Origin: Pedobacter montanisoli
Lineage (GTDB): Bacteria > Bacteroidota > Bacteroidia > Sphingobacteriales > Sphingobacteriaceae
DNA: 64,000 bases
Reading direction: 5' to 3'
Assembly (NCBI RefSeq): GCF_022809115.1
Contig: NZ_JALGBH010000002.1
Location: 372,001-436,000 of the forward strand
In this document: one piece after another, positions 43,265 to 53,464 of the stretch
Position numbering within the stretch: the first letter of the stretch is position 1
How the letters are laid out: the number at the start of each line of letters is the position of its first letter
Notes under the pieces: generated by a model
Told to the model about the DNA's origin: nothing
Databases searched by the model: none
What the model saw: the letters and a program-made list of their open reading frames with translations, nothing else
Translations under genes and position numbers: made by a program

Positions 43265-44398
43265 TTATTTCTGGATAAAATTACGATAGAGTATCTGTAA
43301 GCATTCGCCCAAAACCAATTCGCTGTGTTGATTGGCATAGCTGCTGTTACAACCATTGGTTATCGCTACAAAACCAAATTTTTCTTCAGGGTCAAAAAAC
43401 ATGGCACTATACAAACCATATGCAGATCCTGTATGGCCTTTCAGCGTTTTTCCTTCAATAATATTAGTAGAGGTTAATGCCAGTCCATATTTGCCATTAT
43501 TGGCAATGCCTGTTTGCATGGTTTTGGCACTTTCTTTAGAGATTATTCTTTTACCATTGGCCTTGCCATAATTCATGTGCATTTGCATATATTTCGCTAG
43601 GTCTGTTGCGGTGGTTTTCATGCCTCCGGTAGGAGAAAGTATAGGCGTGCTGTAACCCAATATATATTTACTCAGTTCTTCCCGACGTGGCGCATAAGCT
43701 GCAGGTGAGGCATCAAAACTATTTTTTGAAGCGTTGTACTCATATAAAGTAGCAAAGCGGTTTGCATCTAAAGAATCAACACAGTAATTACCGTAAAAAT
43801 TAAGTGGCTCAAGAATGTTTTTTCTGATGTAATTATCAAAACGCGATCCGGTTATTTTCTCGATTACTGCACCAGTCATGTTAAAATTAAGGTTACAATA
43901 ATCGTAAGTGCTTCCAGGTTCATTGTTGCTATAGCATTTTGCCCAATTGGGGTTTTTATCAGGATTGATCACATCTAAATTGAAATAACCTTCACTATCA
44001 TTTATGCTCGAGGTATGTGAAAGGATCATACGTAAGGTAATAACCTTATCAGGAAATTTAGGATTGCGTATGCTGAAACCGATCAGTTTTCCAAAATCAT
44101 CATCTAAAGAAAGCTTTTTTGCTTCTACCAATTGCATAATAGCGGTTGCAGAGAATGATTTGGATATAGAGGCTATCCTGAAAACATCTGTTGTACCAAG
44201 ATCTGTATTTTTTTCGATGTCTTTTTTACCCCATGCGTTACTGTAAATCAATTTATTGTTTTTAATTACTGCTACCAAAAGACCCACAGCCTGCATTTTC
44301 TGCATGAGCTGATTTATTTCTGCATCAATATTTTTCTGTTGCGCATAGGTGTTTAAGGTAACACATAGCAGGCATATCAATGATAAGAATTTACGCAT
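43265..44398 (-). CDS. Exported serine hydrolase, beta-lactamase class C family
   Basis: 377 residues with a signal peptide ending LNTYAQ. The penicillin-binding triad is complete: S77-I-S-K80, Y167-C-N169 and a KGHTG segment near 320. The N-terminal VAVIKNNKLIYSNAWG and SAYGLYSAMFF are typical of the AmpC/EstB/D-aminopeptidase group. It could be a D-peptidase, esterase or beta-lactamase; the sequence alone does not decide. It is a single-gene unit, downstream of tamB on the same strand. Confidence 0.88.
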   Translation of the reverse strand: MRKFLSLICLLCVTLNTYAQQKNIDAEINQLMQKMQAVGLLVAVIKNNKLIYSNAWGKKDIEKNTDLGTTDVFRIASISKSFSATAIMQLVEAKKLSLDDDFGKLIGFSIRNPKFPDKVITLRMILSHTSSINDSEGYFNLDVINPDKNPNWAKCYSNNEPGSTYDYCNLNFNMTGAVIEKITGSRFDNYIRKNILEPLNFYGNYCVDSLDANRFATLYEYNASKNSFDASPAAYAPRREELSKYILGYSTPILSPTGGMKTTATDLAKYMQMHMNYGKANGKRIISKESAKTMQTGIANNGKYGLALTSTNIIEGKTLKGHTGSAYGLYSAMFFDPEEKFGFVAITNGCNSSYANQHSELVLGECLQILYRNFIQK

Positions 44399-44469
44399 AA
44401 GTTAGGGATAAGCTAAATGTATTTATTTGTTATTGCACTAAGCGAATACCTAAAGTTAAGTGGTTAAGA

Positions 44470-47400
44470 CTATTTTTTCTGATTTTTTTTGGTTTTTTCT
44501 ATGATTGCATCTTTATTGATACTTTGAGATGCTTTCTGGGCTTCTTTCTTTTTCTGTTCTTTACGGTATTTACCCGAAATCTTTGATAAAAACTCAGAAA
44601 ACGAATCGAACTGCTGGCTATAGATCAGGCCTAAAGAAGTGATGTTACGGTTAGGGTCTATACCTGGGTTAAAGAAGATACTTTGTTGCGTAGGTGGTTT
44701 ATTGGCTACTCTGGCTACCAGATTACCATCTTTTTTAATTAAGGCAAGTACTTCTAATTCATGCCCAACGCTGTTACTGAAACCTATTGAGTTATCTATA
44801 GAGCTTTTAGAATTATCAATTACACCCGCATTTACAATAACTCTATCATTAAAGAACTTAAATGAGGCACTGGCTTCATTTAGCGAACGGATATTGATAT
44901 CAACAAAGTTTAAATTTAGGGATGAAAGTAGGCTGTTGAACTGGCTAAACAGAAGCTCAGTTGCTGTACTTGTACCCACAGAACCTAATTGCTGGGTAAG
45001 ATTTTCTTTGCCTGTGCCCGGTGCAAATCTACGTTGTATAATTAAACTAAGGGCTTGCGTGTTAAGGTTATTGCCATCATTAAAATAAGCCTGTAACTCG
45101 TCTTTAATAGCCGGGTTGGCCGGAAATGAAATATCCAGTTTAATATCAGGTTGCAAAAGCAAACCACTTAGACCCATTTCTACCTCGGTTTTAACACTCT
45201 GGTTCTCGTTACTGCTACCATCGCGGTTAGCAGCTCTGTACAGATCAGATAAATTAGCAGATAAAGCGTATACTGCTTTCAGGTTGATCTGGGCTGCGGT
45301 AGGATTACCTGTCCATCTGATGGTTCCACCTTGTCTGATATCAAATCTTTTATTGATGACCTCCTGAGCCGTAAAGTCGAAGTTACCACTCTCTATCACA
45401 TAATCGCCTTTCATCTCAAAGTCGCCCACACTATTGATGTTGAGCTCTAATTCGGCATTTCCCTTGCCTGTAAGTTTACCCAGTACAGTATAAATATTGG
45501 CAATGGTATTTGGATCAACTTTAAGCTTAAAGCTCATGGTTAAACCTTCGAATGAAGATTGTTTTTTTACCACTTTGGTGGTGTCTTTGCTCACGAAAGT
45601 AATAAAGTCTTTTTCTGATACCATTTCAGAACTGTTTAATGGCAAATTAAATACCGTACCTTTTTCAGTTTTGGCATCAATCTTAATGTACATGTTATTG
45701 GTAGGACCTTTAAATGTAAATTCTCCGGTTCCGTAAGCCCTTCCATAATACAATGAGTTGTCTTTTGATGTGGTATTCAGTGCCATTAAACCATTGGCTA
45801 CCAGATCAACATCTATGTAAGGATTATCTAAATTATTCAGATCTACTTTTCCGTTGGCTATGGCGCTATGATCTTCAAGATCTCTCAGTTTAAGATTGTT
45901 GATGCCTAAAATACCTTTCTCAATTTCAATTTCATCAGAAATGATATAAGTTGTTTTCAGGTAGTTAACCATTAATTGCGCTTCATCTAATTTAACGCTA
46001 CCGTTGATATTTGGCTTCTCTAAATTACCGTTAACTGCTAGATTTGCCGATATTTTACCTTTAAGTTTAGATACCAAACGGCTTACAAAAGGTTCTAAAA
46101 TGGCCAGTTCGCTATCGTTAAGGCGGGCATTAACATCTATGGTTTTATGAAACAGGTCAACAAAACCTTCTGCATTAACGGTTTCTCTGTTGGCAGTTCT
46201 TACTTTGGTAAAAACTTTTACCATTTTGTTTTCGCTGTTAAAACTCGATGTATCAGTTAAGGTTCCGATATAGGTATTGTTAAATCCGAGCGAATCTATG
46301 GTAAGACTATCGTTTATTTTGGGTTGTTTGAGAATAGAATAGAGCTTGGTTTTACCGTTTACGTTTCCGTTTAATTTTAAACCGAGAGTTTTAACAAAAG
46401 GATTGAGATTGTTGAGCTTAAAATCCTTAAATTCTAAAGAAAAGAGATCGGCCGCATTATCTGATATAATACCGTTTGCAGTGATTTCCTGATCTTTATT
46501 GGCTAAAGAGAAGTTGCTGATAGAAGTTTTTCCGTTACTGAAACTGATCTGCACTTTATCTTCAATGTTCCATTCTTCATGGTTAATGAGCAGGTTTGAA
46601 GGCAGGATGCTGATTTTTGCATTTTCATCGGCAAATTCAACCAATCCGTTTAAGTCTAACTGGTTGGCATCTTCGGCATTGGAGAGTTTAATGTTAAATG
46701 CGAGACTGTCATTTCGCAAGATATTCGAAATGTTAATGTTCTTTATATTAAGGCTATCGTTAATGTCAATACGGTCTGAAGTAATGATTGTGGTCAGTTG
46801 TTTTTCAGACGTGTTCTCATCAATGATGATATTATTGGCCGTAATGCCCTTAAATTTAAGCCTTTTAATGATACCGCCCAAAGTGGCTTTATTGTTCCTT
46901 GAGTCAAAAGAACCAATCAATAAAGATTGATTGTCTATTTCCAGTCCCGGCGAGATCAGTTCTGCAATAGGTTCAAAATTCTTTATCCGCAGGGAGAAAT
47001 CAAATATCTGGGTTTTATACTCTATGATATTTGTGGTTAATGAAGGGATGTACTTTTTGGCTGTAGATTTAAAGTAAGATACAATGGTATTGAGATCATA
47101 CTGGCCTTTTATTCCTGCTTCAAGGATATCAGATTTTACGGTAAGGCTTCTGTCTATGCCTATACCTGTGGCTTTAAGCTGAACTGAATCTATGTTATAA
47201 ATGCCACGTACATTATCTAATCTTACTTTTTCTAGGGTAAGATCGCCCTGTATGTTATCAAGGTTGTTTCCTGAGAAATTGCTTTTTAAGGTTGCATCTA
47301 TTTTTAAAGAATCCTGAAATAGGTTTAGCGTTTTAAGCTTGGCATTTTTAATATCGGCAGTGAAATTAAATACGGGCAGGGCAGGGTTCAGGTTAACACC

Positions 47401-48870
47401 ACCGTTAAATACCAGCTGAACGTTCTTATCATTTATCTTAAGGTTTCCGTTAAAAAATTTCTTCTCAAAAGTTCCGTTAATGTTAATGTTTCGGTAACGG
47501 TAATTGTTAAAATCCAGATAAGCAATCTTACCATTGAGGTCTTCTGTAAGTTCTTTAACTTCAATTCCCTTTCCTTTTATATACAGCTCAGAAGTGATGC
47601 GGCCTAAAAGCTTCTCGTCTATAAGATTGCCTACATTAAAATCATAGGTTTTCACATTTCCATTGTAAGAAGGGATTCCTTTCTTGTCAATTTTCATGTT
47701 AACATCAGACTTTAAGCGACCTAGTTTGGTTTTGAATTCGCCATAGGCTATAAAGTCATTCTGAAAACCCGTGAAGTAGCCATTAAAATTGATATTGCCA
47801 AATTTGTTGATGATTTCAGGCACCATTTTTACTTTTTTGCCTGTAATGTCTGTAAGAATATCGTCCAGATCTTTTTTGTTGGTACCTGCCATTTCTATTT
47901 TCAGGTCCATAAAAGTCTGTTCCCAATCGGGTAAGCCTTTAAGTGAAAAATCTCCTTTGATATAAGTGGCTTTTCCGGCATTAACAGCAAATTTTTTAGC
48001 CTTAAGATCATTTACATAACCTGTAACCTGTCCGCTGGCATCAATATCCAAGTTCATTTTGGACAATTCAGGTGCAAAGTAGGCGATATCTGATGAAGCA
48101 ATGTGACTATCTTCAAAGTTTGCTTTCATCCTAACTTTGCTGGTATAATCCCTAAAATCGCGGTAGCTTTTGAACTTCATCTGGTAGTAGTTCTTAAGCC
48201 TGCTTTTATTGGTTATCAGAAGCAGATCTTGCAGTTCAATGGCATTGCTGTCAACTGTGGTAAAGGCTGTTAAGTTTTTAAGGTAGAAACCGCTTTTTTC
48301 CCTGAAATTAAGGTTCTTTATCCTGGCCTGGATAATATGGTTGTCTGTGTTCAGGTCTTCAAAGATGCCGTTCAGATTTTTTACATCAATATCTTCAAAA
48401 TTGATCTGGTTGTGTTTTATTTCGTTGTACTTAAGATTCTTGTACTTGAAATTGGTGTTATTGAGAATAATCTTATTGAAAATGATATCGAATTTCTTAC
48501 CCTTTTTTTCTTTAGGTGCGGGAGATTCAAAGTAATCGATAATGAAATCTAAATTAGAGCCACCATCTTTATAATCTTTTAAAAAAAAGGTTCCCTTATC
48601 TACTTGTATGTCTCTTATGTTTAGAATTCTGTCACTAAGCGAAAACCTGTTGATATCTACGGTAAACTTCTGAAAATTAGCCAGGGTGTCTTTTTGCAGA
48701 TCGAGTACCAAGAAATTTTCTAATACAATAGATTTAAAAGGTTTAACATATAGGCCGGTTAAGCTTACCGTAGTTTTAAGTTCTTTAGATAGGTAACTGG
48801 CTGTTTTTTTGGCTACATAAGTTTGTACAGGCTTAAACCTTAACGCAAAAATGGTTAAGATTAACAGCAA
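44470..48870 (-). CDS. tamB: TamB-like translocation/assembly module protein
   Basis: At least 1466 residues. A membrane anchor is followed by a very long series of beta strands forming an AsmA/TamB lipid-transfer groove, ending in the C-terminal DUF490 region (IDLKAVYALSANLSDLYR, then QLGSVGTSTATELLFSQF and similar). TamB-like proteins bridge the periplasm and move phospholipids or assist outer-membrane protein insertion. The first usable standard start is TTG at 48870, but that cuts the membrane helix. The frame continues upstream as KKLLKILLWVIVSVILLLIL, so the real start is probably the ATT at 48919-48921. It is divergent from tsaD. Confidence 0.88.
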   Translation of the reverse strand: MLLILTIFALRFKPVQTYVAKKTASYLSKELKTTVSLTGLYVKPFKSIVLENFLVLDLQKDTLANFQKFTVDINRFSLSDRILNIRDIQVDKGTFFLKDYKDGGSNLDFIIDYFESPAPKEKKGKKFDIIFNKIILNNTNFKYKNLKYNEIKHNQINFEDIDVKNLNGIFEDLNTDNHIIQARIKNLNFREKSGFYLKNLTAFTTVDSNAIELQDLLLITNKSRLKNYYQMKFKSYRDFRDYTSKVRMKANFEDSHIASSDIAYFAPELSKMNLDIDASGQVTGYVNDLKAKKFAVNAGKATYIKGDFSLKGLPDWEQTFMDLKIEMAGTNKKDLDDILTDITGKKVKMVPEIINKFGNINFNGYFTGFQNDFIAYGEFKTKLGRLKSDVNMKIDKKGIPSYNGNVKTYDFNVGNLIDEKLLGRITSELYIKGKGIEVKELTEDLNGKIAYLDFNNYRYRNININGTFEKKFFNGNLKINDKNVQLVFNGGVNLNPALPVFNFTADIKNAKLKTLNLFQDSLKIDATLKSNFSGNNLDNIQGDLTLEKVRLDNVRGIYNIDSVQLKATGIGIDRSLTVKSDILEAGIKGQYDLNTIVSYFKSTAKKYIPSLTTNIIEYKTQIFDFSLRIKNFEPIAELISPGLEIDNQSLLIGSFDSRNNKATLGGIIKRLKFKGITANNIIIDENTSEKQLTTIITSDRIDINDSLNIKNINISNILRNDSLAFNIKLSNAEDANQLDLNGLVEFADENAKISILPSNLLINHEEWNIEDKVQISFSNGKTSISNFSLANKDQEITANGIISDNAADLFSLEFKDFKLNNLNPFVKTLGLKLNGNVNGKTKLYSILKQPKINDSLTIDSLGFNNTYIGTLTDTSSFNSENKMVKVFTKVRTANRETVNAEGFVDLFHKTIDVNARLNDSELAILEPFVSRLVSKLKGKISANLAVNGNLEKPNINGSVKLDEAQLMVNYLKTTYIISDEIEIEKGILGINNLKLRDLEDHSAIANGKVDLNNLDNPYIDVDLVANGLMALNTTSKDNSLYYGRAYGTGEFTFKGPTNNMYIKIDAKTEKGTVFNLPLNSSEMVSEKDFITFVSKDTTKVVKKQSSFEGLTMSFKLKVDPNTIANIYTVLGKLTGKGNAELELNINSVGDFEMKGDYVIESGNFDFTAQEVINKRFDIRQGGTIRWTGNPTAAQINLKAVYALSANLSDLYRAANRDGSSNENQSVKTEVEMGLSGLLLQPDIKLDISFPANPAIKDELQAYFNDGNNLNTQALSLIIQRRFAPGTGKENLTQQLGSVGTSTATELLFSQFNSLLSSLNLNFVDINIRSLNEASASFKFFNDRVIVNAGVIDNSKSSIDNSIGFSNSVGHELEVLALIKKDGNLVARVANKPPTQQSIFFNPGIDPNRNITSLGLIYSQQFDSFSEFLSKISGKYRKEQKKKEAQKASQSINKDAIIEKTKKNQKK

Positions 48871-48917
48871 AATGACTGATACTATTACCCAAAGAAGTAT
48901 TTTTAATAGTTTTTTGA

Positions 48918-48925
48918 TAATTTTG
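48918..48925 (+). promoter_or_regulatory. Putative tsaD promoter -7 box
   Basis: TAATTTTG exactly matches TAnnTTTG, 20 nt before the tsaD GTG. It lies inside or at the edge of the extended tamB N-terminus on the other strand. Confidence 0.35.
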
Positions 48926-48945
48926 TAAACTTAAAATTTTTAACT

Positions 48946-49947
48946 GTGCCTATAATATTAGCCATTGAGTCATCTTGTGATGAAACATCGGTAGCTGTTT
49001 GTAACAACGGCAAAATTACTGCCAATGTTATTGCAAACCAAACAATTCATGAAAATTATGGAGGTGTAATACCAGAATTGGCTTCGAGGGTTCATCAACA
49101 GAATATTGTTCCTGCCGTTCAACAGGCCTTAGCTATTTCAAAAGTAGATAAAACACAGCTAGATGCCATTGCTTTTACCCGTGGTCCGGGATTGCTGGGA
49201 TCGCTACTGGTGGGTGTTTCTTTTGCAAAATCTTTTGCCTTAGCGCTTGATTTACCCCTTATTTCTGTAAATCATATGCAGGCCCATATTTTGGCGCATT
49301 TTATTGATGAACCCAAACCTAAATTTCCTTTTCTGTGTTTAACGGTTTCTGGCGGGCATACGCAAATTGTGCTGGTTAAAGATTATTTTGATATGGAGAT
49401 TGTGGGAGAGACTTTAGATGATGCAGCAGGTGAGGCTTTTGATAAAACAGCCAAGATCTTAAACCTTCCTTATCCGGGAGGGCCTTTGATTGATAAATAT
49501 GCACGGGAGGGAAATCCACATGCTTTTAAATTTCCTGAACCTCAGATACAGGGATTAAATTATAGCTTCAGTGGTTTTAAAACTTCTATCCTTTATTTTG
49601 TGAGAGATCAAAAAGCTAAGGATGCCAATTTTGTTGAAAATAACCTTGCAGATATTTGTGCATCTGTGCAACACAGTATTGTAAATATCTTAATTAATAA
49701 GTTAAATAAAGCTGCAAAGCAGTATAATTGTAATGAAATCGCTATTGCAGGTGGGGTATCGGCAAACTCTGGTTTAAGAGCTGCTTTGCTGGGTATGCAG
49801 GAAACCTTGAACTGGAAAGTTTATATTCCTGCTTTTGAGTATTGTACCGATAACGCTGCTATGATTGCCATTGCGGGTTACCATAAATATTTAGCAGGTG
49901 AGTTTGTTGGGCAGGATGTTGCGCCAATGGCGAAAATGGAATTTTAA
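48946..49947 (+). CDS. tsaD: tRNA N6-adenosine threonylcarbamoyltransferase TsaD
   Basis: 333 residues starting at GTG (MPIILAIESSCDETSVAV), which places the family N-terminus exactly. The metal-binding histidines are H110 and H114 (VNHMQAHIL). The ASKHA ATP-binding segments SGGHTQ, LDDAAGEAFDK and IAGGVSANSGLR are present. With TsaB and TsaE it transfers the threonylcarbamoyl group to A37 of ANN-decoding tRNAs. A small membrane protein gene follows after 11 nt. Confidence 0.96.
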   Translation: MPIILAIESSCDETSVAVCNNGKITANVIANQTIHENYGGVIPELASRVHQQNIVPAVQQALAISKVDKTQLDAIAFTRGPGLLGSLLVGVSFAKSFALALDLPLISVNHMQAHILAHFIDEPKPKFPFLCLTVSGGHTQIVLVKDYFDMEIVGETLDDAAGEAFDKTAKILNLPYPGGPLIDKYAREGNPHAFKFPEPQIQGLNYSFSGFKTSILYFVRDQKAKDANFVENNLADICASVQHSIVNILINKLNKAAKQYNCNEIAIAGGVSANSGLRAALLGMQETLNWKVYIPAFEYCTDNAAMIAIAGYHKYLAGEFVGQDVAPMAKMEF

Positions 49948-49958
49948 GTTTTAAGAAA

Positions 49959-50177
49959 ATGGGAGCTACAAGTTTTATATTTTTTAGTTTATTGTTATTG
50001 CCTTTATTGGGCTTTTTATACTGGTTAATTAAGCAGGATAAACGCAAGAACAAAAATCTTGTTGGGATTATCTTATTGTGTCTGGCAATTTGCGGGGCAA
50101 TTTATGTGATTACCAAGTTAGACAAGAATTTTGTTGAAACCAATTCGCAGCTCACACCTAAGTCATCAAATTTCTAA
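49959..50177 (+). CDS. Small membrane protein
   Basis: 72 residues with two hydrophobic helices (SFIFFSLLLLPLLGFLYWL and GIILLCLAICGAIYVI) separated by a basic loop (KQDKRKNKN), then a short polar tail. No family is recognised. The 11-nt distance to tsaD, the ATG start and the basic loop (positive-inside) support a real gene. It ends just before the recA terminator on the opposite strand. Confidence 0.6.
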   Translation: MGATSFIFFSLLLLPLLGFLYWLIKQDKRKNKNLVGIILLCLAICGAIYVITKLDKNFVETNSQLTPKSSNF

Positions 50178-50180
50178 GAT

Positions 50181-50231
50181 TAAAAAATAAGCTGTCTCCT
50201 ACATTTGCTTGATACAAACATAGGAGATAGC
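50181..50231 (-). terminator. recA terminator
   Basis: GCTGTCTCCTA (50191-50201) pairs with TAGGAGATAGC (50221-50231), 11 bp with one G-T and a 19-nt loop. On the minus strand it is followed by TTATTTTTTAA. Confidence 0.7.
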
Positions 50232-50260
50232 CTCATCATATATTACAGACAAGAGGAATT

Positions 50261-51274
50261 TTATTCTTTTCCTTCCAATTGTTCTCCGGTAACTTCGGTT
50301 CTGATCTTGTTTTCAATTTCTTCTGCAAGTTCAGGGTTGTCTAAAAGCAATTGTTTTACGGCATCTCTTCCTTGTCCTAATTTAGTATCTCCATAAGAGA
50401 ACCATGAACCGGCTTTTTTAATGATACCAAAATCAACACCTAAGTCGATGATTTCTCCTGTTTTAGAAATACCTTCGCCAAACATGATGTCAAACTCGGC
50501 AAGACGGAAAGGAGGGGCTACCTTATTTTTAACGATTTTTACTTTTACACGGTTACCAGAAACTTCATCACTGTCTTTAATTTGTGAAGTTCTGCGAATA
50601 TCCAAACGTACAGAAGCATAAAATTTTAATGCGTTACCGCCCGTTGTGGTTTCAGGGTTACCAAACATTACACCTATTTTTTCACGTAACTGGTTAATGA
50701 AAATACAGCAACATCCTGTTTTGGCAATGGTTCCTGTTAACTTACGCAAGGCCTGGCTCATTAAGCGTGCCTGTAATCCCATACGGCTGTCGCCCATTTC
50801 ACCTTCAATCTCTGCTTTAGGCACAAGAGCGGCTACAGAGTCAATTACGATTACATCTATTGCGCCTGAGCGGATTAGGTTATCAGCAATTTCCAATGCT
50901 TGCTCGCCGTTATCAGGTTGTGAAATCAAGAGGTTATCAGTATCAACACCTAATTTTTTAGCATAAAACTTATCAAAGGCATGTTCGGCATCAATTATGG
51001 CTGCAATGCCACCTTTTTTCTGTGCTTCGGCAATGATATGTGTGGCTAAGGTAGTTTTACCTGATGATTCAGGTCCATAAATTTCTATGATTCTACCTTT
51101 GGGTACACCTCCAACACCTAAGGCAATATCTAAACTGATTGAACCCGTAGAAATGGCATCCATGGTTTCAACGGCTTGATCGCCTAATTTCATGATAGAA
51201 CCTTTTCCGTAAGATTTTTCTAATTTATCTAAGGTAAGCTGTAAAGCTTTTAATTTGTCTGTGTTTGGATTCAT
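50261..51274 (-). CDS. recA: Recombinase RecA
   Basis: 337 residues. Walker A is [11 protein letters not shown] (about 67-77). DNA-binding loops L1 ([19 protein letters not shown]) and L2 ([18 protein letters not shown]) are canonical. The C-terminal tail is acidic. RecA forms the strand-exchange filament and activates LexA-type cleavage. It stands alone, with an AT-rich upstream region and its own terminator. Confidence 0.98.
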   Translation of the reverse strand: MNPNTDKLKALQLTLDKLEKSYGKGSIMKLGDQAVETMDAISTGSISLDIALGVGGVPKGRIIEIYGPESSGKTTLATHIIAEAQKKGGIAAIIDAEHAFDKFYAKKLGVDTDNLLISQPDNGEQALEIADNLIRSGAIDVIVIDSVAALVPKAEIEGEMGDSRMGLQARLMSQALRKLTGTIAKTGCCCIFINQLREKIGVMFGNPETTTGGNALKFYASVRLDIRRTSQIKDSDEVSGNRVKVKIVKNKVAPPFRLAEFDIMFGEGISKTGEIIDLGVDFGIIKKAGSWFSYGDTKLGQGRDAVKQLLLDNPELAEEIENKIRTEVTGEQLEGKE

Positions 51275-51491
51275 GTCTTAATACTTTGTTTTAAATATAA
51301 TAATTGGTATCGGCAAATAGTAATTTTAATAAAGCTAATAATTTTAGCAAATCTATTAAATTATTTTTTTAGAATGCAAATAAAATTGGTAAAAAAAAAT
51401 ATTCTTATGCTTTAAAGCTAAAAAAATCTTTCTGAGAAGCATTCGAACCACTTGCAGCAAATTGATATTACATTGTTATCGCCTTTGTTTA

Positions 51492-51836
51492 CTAATCGCT
51501 CGGCCTGATTTTGTTGGCAAGTTTTTGCGGAGCAACTTCGCAGTAGGCTGTGGTCAACGCATCAATGAACAAATCTTTGTTAACTTTTTTCAACTCTATC
51601 AATGTCCAGCCTTGTTTGCCCCATTTATTGTCAACGGGATAAATAATGGTCTTATCTGCAGATGAAAAAACGTTTTGATCTATTTCAGATAGTTTTATGC
51701 AAGCTCTTTGGTTCTTGTGATCATAAGTAGCAAAGATTTTTTTCTTCACTTTGAATGCCCTTTTTTCAAAGTGTGGCTCTTCTGTCGCTTCGGGAAACGA
51801 AAGTGCCAATTCTCTAAATGTGTCAATTGTTATCAT
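51492..51836 (-). CDS. MmcQ/YjbR family DNA-binding protein
   Basis: 114 residues of the compact YjbR fold: FRELALSFPEATEEPHFEKRAF, then KKIFATYDHKNQRACIKLS and a C-terminal WTLIELKKVNKDLFIDALTTAY. The family is thought to bind DNA, and its cellular role is not established. It overlaps the end of nth by 4 nt, so it is the second gene of an nth-yjbR operon. Confidence 0.85.
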   Translation of the reverse strand: MITIDTFRELALSFPEATEEPHFEKRAFKVKKKIFATYDHKNQRACIKLSEIDQNVFSSADKTIIYPVDNKWGKQGWTLIELKKVNKDLFIDALTTAYCEVAPQKLANKIRPSD

Positions 51837-52492
51837 TGTTCCTGCTTTGGTTTAACCAGTTTCTCATAATACAGGCAGAAATCCCTTATTGGACAGATGC
51901 CACATTTAGGATTACGTGCCAAACAAACATAGCGTCCATGCAAGATGAGCCAATGGTGAGCAGTTGCAATGGTATGCTCAGGTAAATTTTTTACCAAATC
52001 TTTTTCTACTGCTAAAGGAGTTTTGCCTTTGGTTAATCCCAGCCTATTGGCTACCCTGAAAACGTGGGTATCAACCGCCATTGCCGGTGCATCATATACA
52101 ACAGAGGCAATTACATTGGCCGTTTTTCTGCCTACGCCCGGCATTTTCTGGAGCTGATTTATATCTGAAGGTACTTCATTGTGAAACTCATTTACCAGCA
52201 TATTGGCCATACCTACCAAATGTTTAGCTTTGTTGTTAGGGTAACTTACACTTCTGATGTAATCAAAAACAATATCTGGTGTAGTTTCTGCCAGCGATTT
52301 TGGTGTTGGAAAGCGTTGAAAAAGCGCAGGGGTAACCTGATTTATACGTTTATCTGTGCACTGAGCGGATAGAATTACTGCTACAAGTAACTGGTAAGGA
52401 TTGTTGTAATGCAATTCTGTTTGTGCCTGTGGTTGATGGGTAGAAAAGTAATCTACAAAGCGTTGATAACGTTCTTTTTTAAGCATAAACAA
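51833..52492 (-). CDS. nth: Endonuclease III
   Basis: 219 residues. The helix-hairpin-helix is MPGVGRKTANVIASV, with the catalytic lysine just before TANV. The catalytic aspartate is in AVDTHVFRVANRLGL. The 4Fe-4S loop C-x6-C-x2-C-x5-C is complete near the C-terminus (CLARNPKCGICPIRDFC). It is a bifunctional DNA glycosylase/AP lyase for oxidised pyrimidines. It is co-transcribed with the overlapping YjbR-family gene and divergent from mtgA with a 48-nt gap. Confidence 0.95.
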   Translation of the reverse strand: MFMLKKERYQRFVDYFSTHQPQAQTELHYNNPYQLLVAVILSAQCTDKRINQVTPALFQRFPTPKSLAETTPDIVFDYIRSVSYPNNKAKHLVGMANMLVNEFHNEVPSDINQLQKMPGVGRKTANVIASVVYDAPAMAVDTHVFRVANRLGLTKGKTPLAVEKDLVKNLPEHTIATAHHWLILHGRYVCLARNPKCGICPIRDFCLYYEKLVKPKQEQ

Positions 52493-52540
52493 ATATAAAT
52501 CAAATTTTAGAGCTAACGCTTTTTATTTACCTTTACATTA

Positions 52541-53266
52541 ATGGCTAAACAAAGAAAAAACGCTGCTGCAAATCAAAAAAAAACATCCTGGAACCGAGTT
52601 AAACGTATTTTAGGTAAAGTTCTGATCTGGTTTTTTGCGACCACTATTTTATGGGTATTGATTTATCGTTTTGTAAATCCGCCGATTACCTTTTTAATGG
52701 TAGAGCGTAATTGGGAGCGCAAGGCGGCCGGCAAAACTACCAAGATGGAGAAAACTTGGGTTAAGTTTGATGATATTTCGGATAATATGAAAAGAGCGGC
52801 AGTATCGGCCGAGGATCAGCTCTTTTTAAAACATATTGGTTTTGATGTTCAGGCGATTGAAAAAGCATTTGAAAATAATGCAAAGGGTAAGGCAAAAACC
52901 GGAGGAAGCACAATATCGCAGCAAACGGCCAAGAACGTTTTTTTATGGCCGGGCAGATCTTATGTTAGAAAGGCTTTTGAAGCTTATTTTACGTTGCTTA
53001 TAGAAGTTTTGTGGAGCAAGGAACGGATTCTTGAGGTGTATTTGAATGTGATCGAAATGGGAGATGGGATTTACGGAGCAGAGGCTGCTTCACAGGCTTA
53101 TTATGGTAAATCATGTAAGAATTTAAGCAGGGCTGAAGCTGCGTTGATTGCTGCCTGTTTTCCTAATCCGATTAGATGGAACCCGAATAAAGCCACAGCT
53201 TATATTAAAAAACGACAGTACTGGATCATGCGTAATATGCGCAGATTGGGCCCGTTGGATTTTTAA
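52541..53266 (+). CDS. mtgA: Monofunctional peptidoglycan glycosyltransferase
   Basis: 241 residues. A basic N-terminus and one membrane helix (about 25-45) are followed by a GT51 domain. The catalytic glutamate is E91 in AVSAEDQLFLKH. GGSTISQQTAKNVFLWPGR and LEVYLNVIEMGDGIYGAEAA are the other GT51 motifs. There is no transpeptidase domain, so it only polymerises glycan strands from lipid II. It is followed by a REP-like element and no further gene on this strand. Confidence 0.95.
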   Translation: MAKQRKNAAANQKKTSWNRVKRILGKVLIWFFATTILWVLIYRFVNPPITFLMVERNWERKAAGKTTKMEKTWVKFDDISDNMKRAAVSAEDQLFLKHIGFDVQAIEKAFENNAKGKAKTGGSTISQQTAKNVFLWPGRSYVRKAFEAYFTLLIEVLWSKERILEVYLNVIEMGDGIYGAEAASQAYYGKSCKNLSRAEAALIAACFPNPIRWNPNKATAYIKKRQYWIMRNMRRLGPLDF

Positions 53267-53293
53267 GACGGGAAGATGCTGGAACAGCTTATC

Positions 53294-53361
53294 GCGTCAC
53301 TCTGAATTTATTTCAGAGTCTATCCCTGCAGGAAGATGCAGAAACAAGTTCAACATGACGG
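53294..53361. repeat. REP-like composite palindrome
   Basis: CGTCACTCTGAATTTATTTC then AGAGTC, a spacer, and GAAACAAGTTCAACATGACG. The outer CGTCA/TGACG arms and the inner ACTCTGAA/TTCAGAGT arms match the design of the copies at 23299 and 38271. Confidence 0.6.
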
Positions 53362-53464
53362 TAGTAGGAGTGGATTCGGTAGAATCGTAGTGATGAGCGT
53401 TATCCCATATTCATTAGAGAAGTTCAATATAACGTTTGGTGTTTCGGCACGATAATAGAAAAAC

